Positions 60,877 to 64,000 of a stretch of 64,000 nucleotides of DNA are shown piece by piece. Numbering within the stretch: the first letter of the stretch is position 1; each line of letters starts with the position of its first letter. Source of the DNA: Chryseobacterium sp. MA9 (GTDB lineage Bacteria; Bacteroidota; Bacteroidia; Flavobacteriales; Weeksellaceae); contig NZ_CP075170.1 of assembly GCF_024399315.1 (NCBI RefSeq), positions 2,976,001 through 3,040,000 on the forward strand, written 5' to 3'. A program made the position numbers and the translations under genes. The notes beneath the pieces are model-generated. The model had not been told where the DNA came from and did not search any database. It worked only from the letters and a program-made list of their open reading frames with translations.

Positions 60877-62400
60877 TTACATTCCCTTCAGATATTTCTT
60901 CACTTCCTCCAGATACGGATACATCACCATATCATCTGAGAAAGCAGGAATTATTTTTCTGATTTCATCATACAGTTCTTTTGTAGAGGATGAAACTTTA
61001 TCCTGGAAACCAAGATATTCAACAGCCTGAATAATCGTAATAGCTTCGATCGCTAATACTTCAAAAGCATTTTCAATCACTTTTCTGCAGATCACCGCAG
61101 CATTTGTTCCCATGCTAACGATATCCTGATTGTCATTGTTGTTTGGAATACTATGAACATACATAGAGTTCGATAACATCTGACTTTCGGCTGTGGTAGA
61201 AGTTGCTGTAAACTGTACTCCCTGCATTCCGAAATTGAAACCTAATTTACCTAGATTCACAAAAGGAGGCAAAATTTCATTGATTTTAGCATTGAGAAGA
61301 TAGTTTAACTGTCTTTCTGCAAGCATTGTCAGTTTGGTTACCACAATCTTAAGTTTGTCCATTTCCAGAGAGATGTAATCTCCGTGGAAGTTTCCTCCGT
61401 GATAAACATGTTGGTCTTCAACGTTGATAATCGGGTTATCATTGGCAGAATTAATCTCATTTTCAAGAACTTTCTCTGTATATTCCAACGTATCCAATAC
61501 CGGGCCTAAGATCTGAGGAACACATCGTAAAGAATAATATTCCTGAACTTTTTCTTTGAATACTTTCTCCTGTTCTTCAAAGTGGGTATAAAGGTGATCT
61601 TCTCTTTTTCTGATCAGTTTACTGTCTGCCAGATGAGCTCTCATTCTTTCTGCAACTTTCTGCTGACCATAATGCTTTTTCGTTCCGTTCAATGCTTCTG
61701 ACAGGTGATCATCATAAGCCTGTACAATTTCATTGATCGCACAAGAAAGTCTCAGAGAAATATCTGTAAGCTGATTCGCTTTATAGGCATTCACAATACC
61801 GATTCCTGACATTACGGACGTTCCGTTCATCAAAGCAAGACCTTCACGGATCTCTACTTTTATCGGTTCCAATCCTTCAGTTTCAAAAACCTCTTTGGTA
61901 GATTTTCTTTCTCCTTTATAAAAGACCTCTCCTTCTCCTATCAGTACCAAAGCCAGATGAGCCAGCTGAACAAGGTCACCGCTTGCTCCTACACCTCCAT
62001 GTTCAAAAATTAATGGGGTAATATCTCTGTTGATCAGTTCCTGAAGAAGATAAATAACAGACTGATGTACTCCTGAATTTCCTAATGACAAAGTATTCAG
62101 TCTTGCCAGCATACATGCTTTCACCTCATCTGCAGGCAAAGGGTTTCCGATTCCTGAGGAGTGGCTTCTGATAAGATTATACTGAAGCTGATGCGTATCT
62201 TCATCACTGATTTTAAACTGAGCCATAGGCCCAAAACCGGTGTTTACACCATATATTACTTTATTTTTTGAAAACTCCTTTAAAAACTGAAAACTCTTAT
62301 CCACTCTTGATAAAAGTGATTCATCCAGTTCTATTTTTTCATTCTCAATGATAATTTTTTGAAAGTCTTTCAGTTCTAAAAAGTTATTTATTTTCATCAA
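60877..62400 (-). CDS. tal: Tyrosine ammonia-lyase (aromatic amino acid lyase)
   Basis: 507 residues (506 from the second Met, which may be the true start). The MIO prosthetic group forms from Ala-Ser-Gly in EHGGVGASGDLVQLAH (about 139-141). The catalytic Tyr is in VIYGVNTGFGPMAQ, and His80 in YNLIRSHSSGIG is the residue known to favour tyrosine over phenylalanine in bacterial lyases. The sequence closely parallels the studied Flavobacterium johnsoniae enzyme. It converts L-tyrosine to 4-coumarate, the starter of flexirubin, and ammonia. The gene has its own promoter in the divergent region and begins the minus-strand arm. Confidence 0.93.
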   Translation of the reverse strand: MMKINNFLELKDFQKIIIENEKIELDESLLSRVDKSFQFLKEFSKNKVIYGVNTGFGPMAQFKISDEDTHQLQYNLIRSHSSGIGNPLPADEVKACMLARLNTLSLGNSGVHQSVIYLLQELINRDITPLIFEHGGVGASGDLVQLAHLALVLIGEGEVFYKGERKSTKEVFETEGLEPIKVEIREGLALMNGTSVMSGIGIVNAYKANQLTDISLRLSCAINEIVQAYDDHLSEALNGTKKHYGQQKVAERMRAHLADSKLIRKREDHLYTHFEEQEKVFKEKVQEYYSLRCVPQILGPVLDTLEYTEKVLENEINSANDNPIINVEDQHVYHGGNFHGDYISLEMDKLKIVVTKLTMLAERQLNYLLNAKINEILPPFVNLGKLGFNFGMQGVQFTATSTTAESQMLSNSMYVHSIPNNNDNQDIVSMGTNAAVICRKVIENAFEVLAIEAITIIQAVEYLGFQDKVSSSTKELYDEIRKIIPAFSDDMVMYPYLEEVKKYLKGM

Positions 62401-62420
62401 TTAAAAGTAATAGTTGATAA

Positions 62421-62455
62421 TTTTGTAAAATATTAATTATTTGTCACTAATTTTG
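62421..62455 (+). promoter_or_regulatory. Promoter of the halogenase-like gene
   Basis: TTTTG at 62421-62425 and TAATTTTG (TAnnTTTG) at 62448-62455 with a 22-bp gap. The gene starts at 62496, so the leader is about 35 nt. Confidence 0.55.
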
Positions 62456-62458
62456 CGG

Positions 62459-62494
62459 CAAAGATAAAAGTTATTATTAAAATAAAAAATCAAA
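62459..62494 (-). promoter_or_regulatory. Promoter of tal
   Basis: On the minus strand TATCTTTG (TAnnTTTG; plus strand CAAAGATA at 62459-62466), with TTTG (plus CAAA at 62491-62494) 24 bp upstream, slightly long for a -33. tal starts at 62400, leaving a leader of about 50 nt. Confidence 0.5.
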
Positions 62495-62495
62495 G

Positions 62496-63752
62496 ATGAG
62501 CAAAGAATTTGTTGACGTTCTTGTAATCGGAGCCGGACCTTCCGGATGCGTGTCTTCTTCGTACCTGAAGAACAATAATGTCAGCGTAAAAGTAGTCGAA
62601 AAGACAAAATTCCCCAGACTGGTAGTGGGTGAAAGCTTAATTCCGAGGGTAATGGACCACTTTGATGAGGCCGGACTTTTCCCTGCATTAGACAAAATGG
62701 GCTTTGAAAAAAAGTTGGGAGCCCGTTTCCTTCGTGGTGAAGAAGTCTGCATTTTTGATTTCAGCAACAAATTCGGGGAAGGCTGGGATTGGACCTGGCA
62801 GGTTCCGAGAGCTGATTTTGATAATACTCTTGCTCAGGAAGTCATTAATAAAGGAATTGATCTTGAATTTGAAACTGAAGTTATTGACATAAAATTTGAC
62901 GGAACAGATTCTGTAACTACGGTAAGAACTAAGGATGGAGAAACGAAAGAAATTCATGCTAAATTTGTTATTGATTCCAGTGGTTACGGAAGAGTACTGC
63001 CTCGTCTGCTTGATTTAGAAAAACCTTCAAAACTGTCTCCTCATTCTGCCATTTTCTCTCATGTGGATGATATTAACAGAGAACCGGGAGAGGAAGGTAC
63101 TTTAATTTCTTTTGATATCATTGAAACAGAAGTATGGCTTTGGGTAATTCCTTTTTCCAACGGAAACACCAGTATTGGAATTGTAGGACCTACTGAATAT
63201 ATCGACAAATTATCTGAGAACGGAAATACGACTGAGGCTTTAAGAAAGGCTATTTCTCTTTCTGATTATTATGTAAAACGTTTTGGGAATGTAGATTTCC
63301 TTTTTGAGCCAAGACATCTGAAAGATTATTCTTGTTCGGTTAAAAGTTTATTCGGTGACGGGTTTGCTTTAACAGGAAATGCTTCAGAATTCCTTGATCC
63401 AGTATTTTCTTCAGGAATGGCTTTTGCCACAGAATCCGGAATGTTGGCTGCAAAACTGGCATTAAGACAATTAAACGGAGAAAAAATTGACTGGCAGACG
63501 GAATACTCCGATTATATTTTATACGGTGTGGATGTTTTCACCACGTATGTAAAAGAATGGTATACCGGAAATCTTCAGGAGCTCTTCTTCCACCAGCCAG
63601 AAAATCTTGATGTAAAGAAAAAAATCTGTGCTGTTTTAGCAGGTTATGTCTGGAACAAAGACAATCCTTTTGTAAAAAAACATGATACGGCTATTAAAAA
63701 CCTTGCCAACCTGATCAAGTTAGAAAAACAGGAACAGCAAAACCAAGCATAA
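62496..63752 (+). CDS. Flavin-dependent halogenase-like oxidoreductase
   Basis: 418 residues. FAD site GAGPSG (12-17) in VLVIGAGPSGCVSSSYL. GESLIPRVMDHFDEAG is the halogenase-type segment after it. EKKLGARFLRG places a Lys (72/73) where phenol-type halogenases have their catalytic Lys (KxGAxF). W214-x-W216-x-I218-P219 in EVWLWVIPF is the WxWxIP motif that separates flavin halogenases from ordinary monooxygenases. Some flexirubins carry ring chlorine, so a phenol ring of a flexirubin intermediate is a likely target. A flavin reductase partner is not seen nearby. It is divergent from tal with interlocked promoters. A hydroxylase role remains possible. Confidence 0.78.
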   Translation: MSKEFVDVLVIGAGPSGCVSSSYLKNNNVSVKVVEKTKFPRLVVGESLIPRVMDHFDEAGLFPALDKMGFEKKLGARFLRGEEVCIFDFSNKFGEGWDWTWQVPRADFDNTLAQEVINKGIDLEFETEVIDIKFDGTDSVTTVRTKDGETKEIHAKFVIDSSGYGRVLPRLLDLEKPSKLSPHSAIFSHVDDINREPGEEGTLISFDIIETEVWLWVIPFSNGNTSIGIVGPTEYIDKLSENGNTTEALRKAISLSDYYVKRFGNVDFLFEPRHLKDYSCSVKSLFGDGFALTGNASEFLDPVFSSGMAFATESGMLAAKLALRQLNGEKIDWQTEYSDYILYGVDVFTTYVKEWYTGNLQELFFHQPENLDVKKKICAVLAGYVWNKDNPFVKKHDTAIKNLANLIKLEKQEQQNQA

Positions 63753-63783
63753 AAAAACGGTCTGAATTTTCAGACCGTTTTTT
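63752..63783. terminator. Bidirectional terminator
   Basis: Ten-base perfect arms ACGGTCTGAA / TTCAGACCGT with a 2-base loop, A-run on the left and T-run on the right. It serves the halogenase-like gene and the convergent partial gene at 63785. Confidence 0.85.
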
Positions 63784-63784
63784 A

Positions 63785-64000
63785 TTATTTTATAACTGCT
63801 TTAATTTCTTTTCCCAATTTCTTCCCTGTAACCTCATAGGCTGCGGCTATTCTTCCGTATTCCCATGCAAATTCTTTATTCATCTGCTTACCACCTATTT
63901 TATCTGCCTGTAATCTCATCACTACTTTCGAAGGATTATCAGTTTCTACAAATTTCATATCTGCTGTTAATTTTGCTTCCTGAGAACCTATCATTCCGCC
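63785..64000 (-). CDS. Hypothetical protein, C-terminal fragment cut by window edge
   Basis: The frame is open to the edge; about 72 C-terminal residues are visible and none gives a confident family. Visible text: LTADMKFVETDNPSKVVMRL, ADKIGGKQMNKEFAWEYGRI and EVTGKKLGKEIKAVIK. It looks like an alternating strand-rich domain with a helical WEYGRIAAAYE segment. Convergent with the halogenase-like gene and sharing its terminator. No membrane segment in the visible part. The upstream part of the gene, with any signal peptide, is outside the window. Confidence 0.55.
   Translation of the reverse strand, partial: GGMIGSQEAKLTADMKFVETDNPSKVVMRLQADKIGGKQMNKEFAWEYGRIAAAYEVTGKKLGKEIKAVIK

Noticed and set aside
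1..64000. tRNA, rRNA, CRISPR, transposase or integrase genes
   Set aside because: Looked for cloverleaf-like, repeat-spacer and transposase signatures in the intergenic regions and translations and saw none.

Overview
The window reads as chromosome of a Flavobacteriia member, most likely Chryseobacterium or a close Weeksellaceae relative. Evidence: AT-rich DNA, A-rich ribosome-binding regions, Bacteroidota-type promoters (TTTG / TAnnTTTG), proteins with type IX secretion (T9SS) C-terminal sorting domains, a DUF6089-uppS-bamA-ompH-ompH envelope operon, and a complete flexirubin-type pigment locus (tyrosine ammonia-lyase, DarA/DarB, aryl-polyene ketosynthases). I see no rRNA, tRNA, CRISPR array, insertion sequence or prophage.

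Layout. 1-6.6 kb (minus): 3' part of rfbD, a hotdog thioesterase, then outer-membrane biogenesis (two Skp/OmpH chaperones, BamA, UppS, DUF6089). 6.8-13.5 kb (minus): an exopolysaccharide operon (arginase-fold protein, GT2, WecA/MraY-like transferase, Wza-like export lipoprotein, Wzc-like tyrosine kinase with a Gly-Tyr repeat tail). 13.7-17.4 kb: an accessory island with an XRE regulator, a lipoprotein carrying a C-terminal JAMM-like module, two small secreted or lipoprotein genes and an unusual small Cys-containing protein. 17.8-26.5 kb (minus): topA, a giant T9SS surface protein with two Fib_succ_major-type modules, an EpsG/Wzy-like polymerase and a polytopic membrane protein.

26.6-62.4 kb plus the divergent gene at 62.5 kb form the flexirubin (aryl polyene + dialkylresorcinol) locus. 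The plus-strand arm (26.6-49.6 kb) holds an RND/MMPL-PlsC-pseudomethyltransferase fusion, DarA, DarB, hotdog dehydratases, a BtrH-type acyltransferase, an ABC exporter, ketosynthases with a degenerate chain-length-factor-like partner, an ACP, a deacetylase, LolA plus a lipoprotein, FabZ and GT2-DUF2062. The minus-strand arm (62.4-52.5 kb) holds tyrosine ammonia-lyase, FabG, KAS II, a second ACP, an LpxL-like acyltransferase, a CrtI-like oxidoreductase, a C45 Ntn-hydrolase and an alpha/beta hydrolase. An M16 and a T9SS-exported M36 peptidase sit inside the locus on the minus strand. The likely logic: TAL makes 4-coumarate as starter, KS/KR/DH cycles on two ACPs build the aryl polyene, DarA/DarB make the dialkylresorcinol, an acyltransferase (C45, BtrH or LPLAT family) joins them as an ester, a halogenase-like flavoenzyme may decorate the ring, and RND/ABC/Lol-type proteins place the pigment in the outer membrane.

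Less expected signals: a near-perfect parS-like site (15 of 16) at 33562-33577; a family of four imperfect hairpin repeats around the two ACP genes; interlocked face-to-face promoters between tal and the halogenase-like gene; an arginase-fold protein without its metal ligands; and a degenerate methyltransferase domain at the end of the RND-PlsC fusion. All functional statements are from reading the sequence; no database search was run.
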